Assembly (NCBI RefSeq): GCF_918797505.1
Contig: NC_092797.1
Span: 35,539,372 to 35,603,371 of the forward strand
Direction: 5' to 3'
Length of the DNA stretch: 64,000 bases
Origin: Bemisia tabaci
Lineage: Eukaryota; Arthropoda; Insecta; Hemiptera; Aleyrodidae
Part shown: positions 34,366 through 46,078 of the stretch, piece after piece
How the letters are laid out: each line of letters opens with the position of its first letter
How positions within the stretch are numbered: the first letter of the stretch is position 1
Position numbers and translations under genes: made by a program
The notes under the pieces: model-generated
The model's input: only the letters and a program-made list of their open reading frames with translations
Database searches by the model: none
What the model was told of the DNA's origin: nothing

Positions 34366-34930
34366 ACCCCTCCCCTCCCCCCCCCCCCCCCCCCCTCCCC
34401 TCCCCTCCCCTCCCCCCACCCCCCCTCCCCCCCTCCCCTCCCCTCCCCTCCCCTCCCCTCCCCTCTCCCCTCCCCTCCCCTCCCCTCCCCTCCCCTCCCC
34501 TCCCCTCCCCACCCCTCCCCTCCCCTCCCCTCCCTCCCCTCCCCTCCCCTCCCCTCCCCTCCCCTCCCTCCCTCCCCCTCCCCTCCCCTCCCCCCTCCCC
34601 CTCCCTCCCTCCCCCTCCCCTCCCCTCCCCCCCTCCCCTCCCCCCCTCCCCTCCCCCCCTCCCCTCCCCCCCCCCTCCCCTCCCCCCTCCCCTCCCCCCC
34701 TCCCCTCCCCCCCTCCCCCTCCCCTCCCCCTCCCCTCCCCCTCCCCTCCCCTCCCCTCCCCCCCCCCCCCCTCCCCCTCCCCCTCCCCTCCCCCTCCCCT
34801 CCCCCTCCCCTCCCCTCCCCTCCCCTCCCCTCCCCCTCCCCTCCCCTCCCCTCCCCTCCCCCCCTCCCCTCCCCTCCCCTCCCCTCCCCTCCCCACCCCT
34901 CCCCTCCCCCTCCCCCCTCCCCTCCCTACC
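34366..34930. repeat. (CCCCT)n pyrimidine microsatellite, about 560 bp
   Basis: An almost pure C/T tract made of CCCCT units with CCCCCT and CCCT variants. The minus strand is a long run of GGGGA. All long open frames here (Pro/Leu/Ser on the plus strand, Gly/Arg/Glu on the minus strand) are artefacts. Length and pattern may be affected by assembly. Confidence 0.97.
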
Positions 34931-34951
34931 CCACCCATTTACTGTTTCGGT

Positions 34952-35135
34952 ATTTTATGCTGTTTCCGGATCTTTCTGAAGACTACCCGTTCCGAAAACA
35001 TGGAACATAAACTCGATTTGACTAGCCACCAGTTTGACAGATGGACGACAACACCGAGTTAGCAATTTATCCTGTCAACACCCAACAGATGCCGGTTTTT
35101 TTCGGGGTTTGCGTTTTACCTGGTTTGCGTTTTAT
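34952..35135 (+). repeat. Dispersed 185-bp repeat, right copy
   Basis: Plus-strand partner of 25354-25538, immediately after the CCCCT tract. It carries the same landmarks (TGTTTCCGGATCTTTCTGA, TCGATTTGACTAGCCACCAG, doublet GTTTGCGTTTTA). The two copies face each other across 9.4 kb containing the nested transposons. Confidence 0.75.
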
Positions 35136-36369
35136 CTGCCCCCGGTACAAATGTCTTGTTTTTATTGTGATTCCGAGGAAAATTCTGAAAATTCAAGAGG
35201 ATACGCGACTTTACGACAAATTATTTGCGTACATAGTGAACGTAGTCTCCGTTTTCAATTTGCTTCGTTTTACAATTTCGTTTCATAGTGTCTGTTATGT
35301 ATTATTTTCAAGAATTTTTGGTGTTACTAACTAATTGAAGGTTATAGATTTCTGTTAATCTAAAGCATTCTAAAGTGGCCGCACCCACGTAGATAAGTAT
35401 GTAGATACATTTTGAGAGAATAAATTAAGTTTTATTCTAATGAGGGGTATTCTGTGTCTCTTTTTACACTCGGAACTTACTGATCTAATCAGTACACAAG
35501 TTTTGTGACTCTAAAGTGTCAATCCATTTCAACACCTTCAGTCATCATAGCCTACTAATCTACAGACATTAGTTTTACCCACGAAAGTTTGATCCTGGAT
35601 TTTATGTACCAACAACAATCCATACATAAATTCTACACCATTTTCCTAACTGGCAGAAGAAGACTACTCTCCTCTGCAATTAACTCTTCCCAGGCTTTGA
35701 AAATCTAGGTAAGTGGCTTTCTGACCTTAAGTGCTCTGTGTTCTAGGCGTATTGGAGTCGGAACCAAGTCTTGCTTTTGGCACATAATTATTTGCCTCCT
35801 TAACTGACGATTCTTTTTGAAGTGGCCATCAAATGGCAAAGTAAAACTATTTGTGTGCTATCTGCGTAAGGAATGAAAGGAAGGTACATGTCATCTTAGA
35901 AATTGATTAGTTGTGTCTTGATAATAGGTCTGGAAGCACAATTGGATTGCTTCTGAACTAATTTACGACAAAGATTGTGCTTGGGTCGGCTGTTTCTCAT
36001 TCTTAACTTCTGTGATCAATGGTGGCTGTGTAAAAAGACTGAAGGTTGCAGCATCTCTCAGCTTGTAGATATCAAAAAATTTGGTCTATGCATTCCTTCA
36101 ATACCCAGAGTTGCCTCCTGCTGACATGCTTCATGCAATGCATGTCAGGTTCATGGGCCAGACATGAAGGAGTGCCTGTGTTGCTGAGTGGGGTTTATGA
36201 ATTGGACACCTTGCTATTCAGGTGGTGCCATGTGCGGCTCATTGAGTAATTGACAGAGGCCTTGTGCAAACTTTGACCCTGATCATATTAAGTATCCTGA
36301 AAATATTTTGACCCTGATTTTAGAGTGCTATTATTTGCCCTTTTTACAAGTTTTCCTAGCGCCAAAAGA
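35136..36369. other. Intergenic, nothing recognised
   Basis: AT-rich to moderate composition. Only short open frames without motifs; no inverted ends found. Confidence 0.35.
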
Positions 36370-36791
36370 CAGGGGTGCAGAAAGTTCTTAGCCCTCCCCA
36401 ATTTGTAATTCGCATTCCCCAAAATTTTCTGTCTTGCTATAATTGCACCTCTGCATCAAGCAACGCGCTTAGCAACTTCTTTCCCCAAAAGCAACGCGCT
36501 TACAAGTTTCCTTCCCTGAAAGCAGCGAGCTAAGAAGTATCTTTTCCCAATAACAGGGCACTTGCAAGACCTCCAGCAAATAATTTAACTTGCTTGATAT
36601 TTTCCTTCCCCAAAAGCAGCACGCTTGATAGACACGTAGCACAAATAACAATACGCCTCCTTGTTTTTCCCCCATAACAAGGGGGGGGGGGAGTCTTCCC
36701 CAATTTTTACAAATTTTTACAGCCTTCCCCAATTTTCACGCCAGTGGCCATACGATCATGATCTTGTGATCGAGAACATTCTGCACCCCTG
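36370..36791. mobile_element. Non-autonomous hAT-like element, CAGGGGTGCAGAA ends
   Basis: 422 bp with 19-bp ends (CAGGGGTGCAGAAAGTTCT at left; one mismatch at right) fitting the hAT pattern CARNG. Flanking octamers CCAAAAGA and CCCCAAGA agree at 6 of 8. The interior holds three or four degenerate repeats of CCCCAAAAGCARCRCGCTT and a G11 run. Confidence 0.75.
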
Positions 36792-37270
36792 CCCCAAGAT
36801 TTATAATGATAAACACATTCCTCAGCCTGGACAATGTTAAAATCTATCCTGCAGTTGACATTTGGCAAGTAGGTACCAAGGGCACTTGTCAAACACGAGC
36901 CTCATCGATGGTGAAACTAGTCCGTATCTCGATTTTTAACAGTTTTGAGTTAGCTCCTTAAACGTGTTGTTGGAAATGTTTCCTACCTGCCATCAAGAGA
37001 TGATAATTGAAAACATGTATTTCTGGAAATGATTAAAACTGCATTTATGCGTGTTATCCTCCAAGCACCTAACCTTGTGTTTCCTCATCCGCTTAACCAA
37101 AATTATGGGGGGGGCGGGGGGTTCATAGCGTTTAAAAATATCATGAGGGATTGTCATCAGCTCAAAAATATTTAACTTCAAAAAAATTCTCAAAAACTTA
37201 AAAACTCACTTGCGCGCAATATTGTTAAATAAAATCAAATAAGTAAAAATATTACGTGGAAATGAGTTTT

Positions 37271-37272
<2 letters not shown>

Positions 37273-37304
<32 letters not shown>

Positions 37305-37739
37305 TTAACTAGCCCTCAAGGGCTAATCCCATCTGCTCATGAACCAGTTTGAGCCAATCCCTAACCTATTTTTATATTTAACCTTTCCCCTACCAGTCCC
37401 TATAGACCAAACTCCTTCCACCTGTAACATCTCGGTAGAAGCTCACCCTCCCCCCAGTTATCTCTCTGAAATTTCATTAATTCATTCCATACCCTATTTC
37501 TAAAAGCTCCCAATTTCAGTTCCTCCCATTTCTCACAACCAAATAAAGTATAATCTCTCATTCCCTTAAAGAATAGCATACTATCCACATCCCTAGCATC
37601 ATTATATTTCAACTCTAAATTCCTTCCCTTTCTTCTATCTAATATTTCCAATAAATTAGCAATTCCAATTCCAATAGCAATTCCAATAAATTATGTATTT
37701 TATCAATCATTTTCTAGCGCAGGTCTCCAAAAGTTTCAT
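37273..37739 (-). mobile_element. 3' end of a poly(A)-tailed retroelement
   Basis: A T-run of about 30 bases at 37273-37302 marks a poly(A) tail on the minus strand. TGAGTTTTTA occurs directly on both sides (37263-37272 and 37740-37749) and is a likely target duplication. The element carries a minus-strand frame of about 83 codons ending at 37400, with motifs LFGCEKWEELKLGAFRNRVW and RCYRWKEFGL, charged and Trp-rich like the C terminus of a non-LTR retrotransposon ORF2. The clade was not identified. Confidence 0.65.
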
Positions 37740-37749
37740 TGAGTTTTTA

Positions 37750-39060
37750 ACTTTTTAAATGATTTTAGCCTCAAGAAGCGAATCTCTACAGCTTTCCCCG
37801 CTATACGTGGGTAGTGTTGGGAATTTTTACTCGATTTTCTTGAAAAATCGATTTTTTAACCGAATCAATGGATTATATCGCATCCATTTTATTGGGTTCC
37901 AGTATACGCACAAATCGCTTTTTCCCTCACAATCGAAAATTCCAAATTTTGCCACCCGAATGTATTAAACCGGCACATGCTGATTTTCGACCAAAATGTC
38001 AGCTAACTTCCCGGATATTTTCATTTAATTTTTTTTTTGGGGGGGGGAGGGGGATTGAAAAATGCAAATTTTGAACCTTCGTTTTTTCCATGTTTTCAAA
38101 TTTGATTTTTCGGATTAATGATTTATTGTCACGGTTTAGATCTTTAGATCGACAAAATCGGATTCTTGAAGAAAATCGATTCGATTGATCGATTTTTTCG
38201 AAAAAATCTTCAGCCCTAGGGACACCCCGAGTTTTGAGATGCTCATACTCCGACTTTCTTTGGCTCGCAACAGTCAACAGTCATTTCTCATACGGTTGGG
38301 CATCGCCAACCACGCCGACGATTCCCCAAGTCCCAACGCTTGTAACACTCTCATTACCCGAATTGATCCTGCGAATGAACGATCCAGTTCGATACAGCTC
38401 GGTTTTCTCTAGCCTGGGGTAAAACGAAAGCCAAGGAAAGACGAATTTATGGGCTGTGCTTATCTAATGTAAATCTGAGTTTTTCTCGAAACTGTAACAC
38501 CGCAACTTTTCTAAATCAATCAAGCATGACAGAAAGTTCAGTAAACAAGGGAAAACGACAAAGGAGCATGTGAATACATGTACAATAGCGTCTGCCTGAC
38601 AGTCCTTAGAAGCAGGGACTGCTAAAAATCTCGCAAAAATCTTGTAAATTTTAATCAAAAAAATCTTAACAAAACTGTTAAAATTAACGAAAAATGAAAC
38701 CCCTATTAGGATTTTTTTACGTAAAATTACGAGAGGTCAAATTGAAGTACAATATTTGTTTTTTAAAAAAAAGAAACTCTTTAAATACTCTTAGAATACT
38801 CTAAAAACAACACATTGGTTTTTAACACCTTTTTAACAAAAATCTTATTTTAAGAAATTGTTTAAAAAAATCACGTCTTTTACAGAGTTTTTAAACACTT
38901 TTTTACTTAAATTGTGCTTCTTTTCAAAGTCACGTAATAAGAATCCCAAGAAGGGTTTCCTTTGTAAATGTCTACAGTTTTCTAAAGAGTTTTTTTACAA
39001 AAAAATTTCAACAGCCGTTGCTAGTAGGGGATGTGGTTTTAATTAACTGTGTTGCAAGAT
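37750..39060. other. Intergenic with a decayed palindromic repeat
   Basis: Around 37810-37860 and 38160-38215 there are inverted AAATCGATTTT-type stretches (TTGAAAAATCGATTTTT and TCGATTTTTTCGAAAAAATC), probably the ends of an old MITE of about 400 bp. The left end begins TAGTGTTGGG and the right ends CAGCCCTA. No target duplication is visible. The rest is AT-rich and unremarkable. Confidence 0.35.
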
Positions 39061-40498
39061 TACAATGTAACTTTGATAGGCAAGGATTTCGTCTTATTAC
39101 GGGCAACGACCGCGAAACGACGGGAGTGAACTAGTGAAGGCGAAAGAGCTGCGACGCGACGCTGCGAATGTTCTTCGGGAATTTTCTCCTTCAATTATGG
39201 AAGATACAACCTCGCACGCACAAGAGCACGAATAGTTGCTCATTGCGCCGTGGTGCGATGTGCCGGGCTACGCGAGTACGCGCTTGCGTTCGAGAATTTC
39301 CAACCATGGATAAGAACCCGGACATTGACTCCGGGCGTTTACACACTCTGAACCAAACAATAATTTCTCTACATCAACGGTTATTTCCTTCTACAGTAAT
39401 AAAAATTATTGCATTTTAAGTAATTACTAGTAGCTTAAGATACCTGCTATCGCTCAAGATACAGTGGCGGCTCCCCATTCTCGATTGGAGATCTCTATAG
39501 GCTTGACGGGGTCGCTACCGCTCCTAGTAATAAGTACGACTTTTCGTTAGTTCTCCGAGCTTTGAAGATTGATTGAATTCGTAAATAGGCGATGTTGCAA
39601 TTTTTCCGTCCAACCATGTTTTTTTTAAGTGACAAAAATCAGCGGTATATATTTTAAAAACTTCGTTAATTTTCGCTTATCATGTGGAGTATGTGTAGGA
39701 TGGAAATTTTGATCACCAGTACTGTTAGTTTGTTCTCTGGCTCAAACTAAGATAGATTACCCAGTATATTTTAAGTCTACTCTAAATATTCAATTGATTT
39801 GCCTTCAGAAATTAAGAGAAGGAATCCTAGATTTTCATCGGGATTTGTCTTCAAAAATTCTGAAAGATCAAGAAAGTAACAACAGGGGAAAAATCAAAAA
39901 TTTCAGTCTTTATCGCTTGAGATTATCTCAACTGGAATTCGGAAATAAAAGTAATCTCTTTCAAGTTCAGTTCTATACGCACTATTTTATAAAATTTGAG
40001 TGTTATGGATGTTGAGCGGAATCCACTCGTTTTACGGAGTGAAAATTGCTCGGATTTCATGGGGGAAAAATAGAATGTGCAGTGGATTGCACTCAAGACA
40101 GTACTCGGAATTTTTTAATAGTATAGAGTCTGTAAAATCGTAGTTCATTGAGTTGAAAATCTTGAAGCAGGACTTAGCCGAGGTTTGATTATTTTGCACA
40201 GTGAAAGTATATGAATAGCAATTAAAAATGACGTAACTGGTAAGTTAGTGGGTAGATTTAAAAGTGGTGTGGCCATCAAGTTGAAACATGCATATAACTT
40301 GGAATGCATAGTGATGAACGCCGCACTGGATCTACTTAGGTTGATTTTAACATTCCCATTGGTCAGTTAAAATGTGTACACTCCTGTAATGTCAATGCCA
40401 AGTACTTCATTAAAATATTGCAGACAGTGTCCTCGTTTGTGAATGATCGTTAAACGTGTATGGTAGGTGGATGAAGTGCGATTTTATTTCTCTCATGA
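39061..40498. other. CpG-rich patch then intergenic DNA
   Basis: 39100-39330 is CpG-rich and GC-rich relative to its surroundings and ends at a 37-codon frame with good start context (CCAACCATGG, 39306-39419). It could be an unannotated first exon or promoter, but no donor or family supports it. The remainder to 40.5 kb shows no feature. Confidence 0.2.
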
Positions 40499-40506
40499 GC
40501 AGGTAG

Positions 40507-40670
40507 CAGTGGCGTGGCGTGAATTGCGATTTATCGATTGTTATGCCATTTAAACCTATGGAAAAAGATCGATTATCAGGGCGTTCGCAGCGAACACCTT
40601 AGTAATCGATTCTTTACTATAGCTTCAAATGGCGATATATCGATAATCGATCCTTCACGCCACGCCACTG
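40507..40670. mobile_element. hAT-type MITE, CAGTGGCG family (copy 4, perfect duplication)
   Basis: 164 bp with nearly perfect inverted ends (CAGTGGCGTGGCGTGAA and complement) flanked by perfect GCAGGTAG octamers (40499-40506 and 40671-40678). The interior has CCATTTAAACCTATGG and paired ATCGATTA palindromes. It is the best-preserved family member in the window and a good reference copy. Confidence 0.92.
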
Positions 40671-41223
40671 GCAGGTAGCTTTCCCGCTCTCTCGAAACGG
40701 TTAAAATTTTAAGATCATTTTATGAGTTGGCACTAGTACATCTGATAGTGACGTGTTAAGTCGCGACGCGTTCTGTTTAAATTTGCAGACCGTAATCATT
40801 GAAAAGTAATAAAAGTCCTAACACTTTTGATTTAAACAATTTTCTGGCTTCAGGCCCTCGAATTTCTTGCTCATTCTCTAAGTGTGTAGTTACGCAAGGT
40901 CGGGGTATTTCTCGATTTTCCTAAACAGCTTTCGTCTTTTTCCTAAAATTAAAAAAATTTCCGTTCTGAATTCTATTATGTAGCCCTGTATCAGACAGGA
41001 AACCTGGCTCGACGAGCGTATTTTGTTTATCGATTGCCTGAAAGTGAAACTGTTAGTATTAGAGAAGGATAGTATCTTGAAATTATGCGCCTGCTCATCG
41101 CTTATTGGTGAATAGATTGCATCAATCCTTAAAAATTATGAAAAATTCTACCAACAGTTAGTCAACGAGGAGACAGGTATGTAGCCAAATAACAAATTGG
41201 CTACTCATGATATCCATCAATAA

Positions 41224-41547
41224 CAAGGTGTCTAGCATTAGAATTTTCCTTATTTTTGCCGATTTCATTCTATCAGGATTTGAGGTCAATCGGTATTTGA
41301 TCCCGATTTCATCAGGATTTGAGGAAAAACTTGTCGTAAAATCAGGATTTGAGAAAAGTCGCCGTCCGATCGGATTTTTTTATCGAGCTGTCTTCGTAGT
41401 ATTACATTCGCCAAAATTCAAATTCACAAAAATCAGGATGTGGTCAGGATTTGGAAAAATTATGAAATCAGAATTTAGCAGTCAAAAATCAGGAAAAATT
41501 AGGATTTCATCGGGATTTCCCAAAATGGAAAAAAAGTAGACACCCTG
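41224..41547. mobile_element. hAT-like MITE, CARGGTGTCTA ends
   Basis: 324 bp from CAAGGTGTCTA to TAGACACCCTG. Both ends fit the CARNG hAT pattern. The interior repeats ATCAGGATTTGAG about three times. No clear 8-bp duplication survives. A related single end, CAGGGTGTCTTCAAATCCGGA, lies at 42735. Confidence 0.55.
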
Positions 41548-41908
41548 AATCATGAAACTCATTTTTGGTCTCGGTTATCAACAAAATCTGAAGCACTTCA
41601 ATCTTGGTCTGTAGGTATGCTTGTGAGATTTATGTTATGAGAAACACACTAATTCATTGCAGTGCCCGTATATATTACAATCCTGGTTTGGTAGTAGATG
41701 CACATGTACAATTTACTGTGGATATACTGTTCGTTTCGCATCTTCATTGTTGTGGCAACCAGCAGCTGATCGCTCCTACAAAATCTGTTAACCATCAAAA
41801 CCATCGGCTCCAACCGAAGTGCAATCAATGATTATCAATAAATGACAACGGTCTCTGCCAAACCTAACAAGTCTATTTCCTGATGAGCCCTGAGTAGTGA
41901 ACCTTATA

Positions 41909-42161
41909 CTGCCGTGCTAAGAAAAAACGCCGTGTGAGCCTTTAGACATTGCCAAATTTCCTTTGATAAAACACGCATTTCCTGATAAACTTAGCAATAT
42001 TTTTCTTCCAATTTTTCAGATAATTTTGTTCGCAATTTCACCTGAAGTTCCTGAAAATTTTAAGGAAAAATACTCATAACTTTTCTCAGTAATAAGCATT
42101 TTATCGAAGGAAATTTGGTAACTCTCGAATGGTCATACGACGTTCTCCCTTAGCACGGCAG
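41909..42161. mobile_element. CTGCCGTGCTAAG MITE (copy 2)
   Basis: 253 bp with ends CTGCCGTGCTAAG and CTTAGCACGGCAG, colinear with 28545-28797. Contains the family phrases GCCAAATTTCCTTTGATAAA and AATTTTTCAGATAATTTTG. Confidence 0.8.
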
Positions 42162-42906
42162 CATAAGAAAGCCTTTATTTTAGGACTCACCAGATTATGA
42201 ACATATTCGATTTTTACATCGATCTTTTGAATGGATTTAACCAGCATGAGCCTAACTGCATTCAACGTTGCCTAACTTCCTCTAATATCTCTTTTTTTAA
42301 CCCCTAAGGAGTAATCAAAAACCGCCCTTAAACTTTCCCTAAATGTTCCGCAGATTATGAAGTATATATTTGCAACATTTCAAGTCACAATGTTGCTTAG
42401 GTATATGGTAAAAAAATAATACATGAGACAAAATTTGACAACGCCTGATGTAGGTAGACAGATTTTGGTTCCGTCCAATCCTCGAACCGCGAACCCAGGG
42501 GAACGTGCAAATGAGTTGGCAACACTGTGCACCACACCACACGCAGTTTAAATGTTTAAGGGCGACGTTAATTCATCTTAATCTCTGTTGCGCGGGTCAT
42601 ACTTATTTTTAATTCTAACTGACATTGCTTTCATACTCATCGCTGTGTTCGGAAACACCCAATCCCAGTCCCTCGTCCCTTCTTTCCGATTCCCATACGC
42701 CAAAGTCTTCTTCAGCGTTGCCTTTATGTGTCGTCAGGGTGTCTTCAAATCCGGAATTTCCGGAAAATACGGAAAAAGTCCTGATTTTTTAAGGGCGGTC
42801 CGGAAGTACTGAAAAAGTGCGGAATTCCGTAAGAAGATCCGGAATTTTTTCATTTTTTTGTCATTTTTGTCTTAATTTGAGCGGGAAGCTCCGTCTAAAC
42901 ACGGAA
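42162..42906. other. Intergenic with one solitary transposon end
   Basis: Nothing coding. From 42735 a stretch rich in TCCGGAA repeats starts with CAGGGTGTCT, similar to the element at 41.2 kb, and seems to be a decayed relative lacking its other end. Confidence 0.35.
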
Positions 42907-43336
42907 GGCCTTGTCTCCACGGGACGTTTTCATGGGATTTTTCCCAAGTTCGAATCGCAGGAATGAAACTTCTGGGATTTTTCACAGTTACCGTCTCCAC
43001 GGGACGGGGCTCATTCAGTCCTGCGACTGGTTTGCGCGGGAAGATAAATTAGTTAAAGTCGAGTATTTAACCGGGATTAAAATAATAATTGCAATCAATT
43101 GACAATTAGACACATTATTTTAACTAAACAAACATGAACAATGTTGTAATGAATAAAATATCGCACAATTCGTTTTCACTTCTTCTTCTTCTCTCAGTGG
43201 GTCCTAGGGGTACACCGGTACAAGTACCATACTTGGTACTGGGAAAAATATTGATTAACTCAATATTTTTCCCAACTTCGTAAGTGGGATTTTTCCCTGG
43301 GACAAATCTCACGAAACGGCTCGTGGAGACAAGGCC
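42907..43336. mobile_element. GGCCTTGTCTCCACG MITE (intact copy)
   Basis: 430 bp with inverted ends GGCCTTGTCTCCACG, a second inner inverted pair CAATATTTTTCCCA..TGGGAAAAATATTG, and the single TTAA (about 43053) that received the 6.5-kb insert in the copy at 26-32.9 kb. Non-coding. The target duplication is not evident. Confidence 0.85.
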
Positions 43337-44616
43337 CAAGAAGAATGAAGCTTGGGAAAGTAACACTGTTCTAGGATCAACACCTACCTAGGGGGGAGAA
43401 GAAGTGCTGAGAGCTGGAAGTTAATTAAAGGTTTACGTAGAGACATGAAGCGCGACATCGTTTCTCCGATATCACTTAAAAAACTGGAGGATCATTTTAA
43501 AGATCTTTTGACGGAAAGGCGCCCAGAGTTTCGAGACAACAGCACGGACAACGGAAGTCCTGGATCAAGGCCATCTACAAAAAGAAATTTATGCATATTC
43601 CTCCATGAAATTTTTAGATTAAATCGTAAACAGATTTGACTGAAAAATTCGAGGAAAAACATTCACGATTTTCTCAGTAAATTTCATTTTTATTGAAGGA
43701 AATTTGGCAATGTCTGAAGGCTCATACGGCGTTTTTCCCTAAGATGGCAGTATAGTGGATTGATGCAAACGTCGGCTAAAAAAGTCATCAAGCAACTGAG
43801 TTTAGTCCTTGACTTCAGCAGAGCGTTTTTCTCCTTTGGTTTTTAACCCTGCCGATCTGATCGGAAAAGTCGACCAAATACATTCGATTATTTCGCCTGT
43901 ACGCTCAACTCGTCGTGAATGAAACGCATTCTTTTAATTTGACAACGATGCCCTCTCGAAACTCGAAAGTGGGCCCCCGCTCTGCAGTCCCGCGGGCCGT
44001 GCTAAGCTGCCGGGCCACCTCTACTCCTCCGCACTTGCAACCGCTTTAACACCCTTTCGCCTCTTTTCACCACTCAATTCATCATATTCTCCCTTTTGAT
44101 TAATTGTCCTTTTGTTTTGCTGCGTTTGCCATCACCCCCTCTTCTTGCGCGCCGCTCTATTCCTATTCGAAGTTTGGGCCTAAGGGGGCCAACCTGACGT
44201 CCGAAGTCGCCAGTAAGTGCGCTCCGCCGCGCCGCACAGTGGGTCGAATCAATCAGAGAGGTCGACCATTACAGTTTTTACTAAAAGTCCAAATTTTAAT
44301 GTCAATTCCGTAACATGTCAAATTTTACAGAGTGCCTCCAGAAGAAAATTTCACGAGAAAACCGATAGAACACTTCAAAACCCTCAAAATTGTTTATAAA
44401 CGGAGTTTTAAGCTTTTAAATTTCCCAAATTTTGTCCGGCCTTATCCTTCGACTCTATCTACTGTGCGCTACTAAGCGCGCTGGTCCATGAAAATGGGTT
44501 CTGGGACGGATGCGATTCTTGCAAAGTGGCAACACTCTTACCTCTCCATTTAAATCTATTATCAATAATCGATTCCAAGCGAGGCAGCCTGTTTCGATAG
44601 ATATAGAGTTAGTATT
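43337..44616. other. Intergenic with a partial CTGCCGTGC-family end
   Basis: 43665-43753 matches the right half of the CTGCCG family (TGAAGGAAATTTGGCAAT ... GGCAGTATA). 44515-44610 matches the left half of the 48.0-kb MITE (GTGGCAACACT, CCATTTAAAT, TCGATT). The rest is unrecognised. Confidence 0.4.
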
Positions 44617-44617
44617 A

Positions 44618-44752
44618 GGAGTGTAGCCGAATGCTAGAAATAATGTAAAATTTTCTTTAAAAAAACTTATATTTTATGAATAAAAAATGTTAATAAAATG
44701 TAAGTTTTTTTAAAGAAAATTTTACATTATTTCTAGCACTCGGCTACACTCC
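44618..44752. mobile_element. Perfect-hairpin MITE, GGAGTGTAGCCGA ends
   Basis: A 135-bp element that is almost entirely one inverted repeat: about 60-bp arms with two mismatches and a loop of about 15 bases. Ends GGAGTGTAGCCGA and TCGGCTACACTCC, with TA on both sides (44616-44617, 44753-44754), suggesting a Tc1/mariner-type duplication. Transcription would give a long stem. Confidence 0.8.
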
Positions 44753-44835
44753 TATTACTGTTACATTCCGTGCTACTACCTTTTAGACATTGTTTTACAA
44801 TGTTCGCTGAACTTGAGATATAGAGTGTTTTACAT

Positions 44836-45146
44836 GCGTTTTAGTGGGCCAATTCCAGTTTTGCCGGTTTTCGAGGATCAACACCGGTCTTCGGTACGCA
44901 TTACGCAACTAGTATCTTGGATAAACTTGGATCAAACTACCCATGATGATTTCTCTCGAGTCGTATGTTCCGCCATCATTGCGAGCAACCTTTACCAAGG
45001 TATTAAAACGTTTCATAATGTGCCAATAAAGCATAGAATAGCTTGTCAATACCTAAAAATAAAAAGAAACATTTTTCAAATAGTAATTTTTGTTTCTATT
45101 TTTCAGGAACATGTAGCCGTGTGGCCGTCTCATTCGATCAAGGTAA
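44836..45146 (+). CDS. Weak candidate exon pair with a 36-nt microexon
   Basis: A frame of about 54 codons from ATGCGTTTTAGTGGG (44836) reaches a possible donor CCAAG|GTATTA at about 45000. A 36-nt segment (about 45109-45144) flanked by CTATTTTTCAG and GTAAGG joins in phase 1 to give GTCSRVAVSFDQ. The reading frame is kept, but no family is recognised and there is no further partner exon. It may be chance. Confidence 0.15.
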
Positions 45147-46078
45147 GGTATTCCTTTTTTCGTCAAAAACGCTCATTTACCTGTGTTTGCCCCACTTTTT
45201 GCTGACGAAACACGATGCATGTACAATGTTGAAAGTCAGTCATCGTTTTGGGATTGAAAGTACCTCGCATCTTAAGAAATTTAAGTGTTGTTACTCTCGA
45301 ACACCGGGGTTAGCAGGAATTCCCTTCTCCTCAGGCGGAAAAAGGATTCGTTCGGGGGGAAGGGGGTGTAAATGTAGAAAATTTGAACTATTTATCCCCG
45401 TCCATTCGAATTTTGGTCAGGATTTGTTGAACACGTTATTCTATCTTGAAATCTCACGATCCTTAACCCCCGTGTGCACAAAATTTTATTCTCTGATAAG
45501 GTGGATTTTTCTTTAAATTGGGTCTTCATCGAACTTAACGGCGCGGCATTGCCAGATGACATATCAGGGATAACTTAATTACTTGTGAAGTGTGACGTTA
45601 TTTCAGGTGTTTGAAAATTACTGCGATTTTTCTTCTCGCTCACGAAGGATTAGTAATTATTATAGTAGCCTCTAAAAAATTTTCCTCGTCGATGAATTGA
45701 ACAAATCCCTTAAACGGACAAGTAGATTAAAAAAACCCTTTAGTAGAATTTTGGCTATTTCAATTAATACGTCGCAAATTTAACAAAACGGCTGGATGCA
45801 ATTATTCGTGTTTAACGGTTGTTCGTAATGCATTCACGGAAAGTCGAAGGCACTTTCGATTTTCTTGTCCTCGCTTGCTTCATTGCGATGCGGCGCTGCG
45901 GACGGCCGGCCAGCGCGCAACGCCTGCAAACCCAAGTGGATACTTCAATCATTGCGCAATGCGTAAAGTATCCCCTTAGGTTTGTAGGAGCCAGTACGCG
46001 CGTTTCGCACCGGTATGCTGTGGCCTGGTTTACTGCCGCGCAAAGGGAAAACGCCGTATGAACACTATTGAATGAATG

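Noticed and set aside
34203..35010. Pro-rich and Gly/Arg-rich frames of 200-258 codons
   Set aside because: Products of the (CCCCT)n microsatellite.
37810..38220. Complete hAT MITE
   Set aside because: Inverted AAATCGATTT-rich ends are present, but no matching target duplication or clean termini could be set.
39306..39419. Small gene with good ATG context in a CpG-rich patch
   Set aside because: Only 37 codons, no donor, no motif; kept only as a note on the region.
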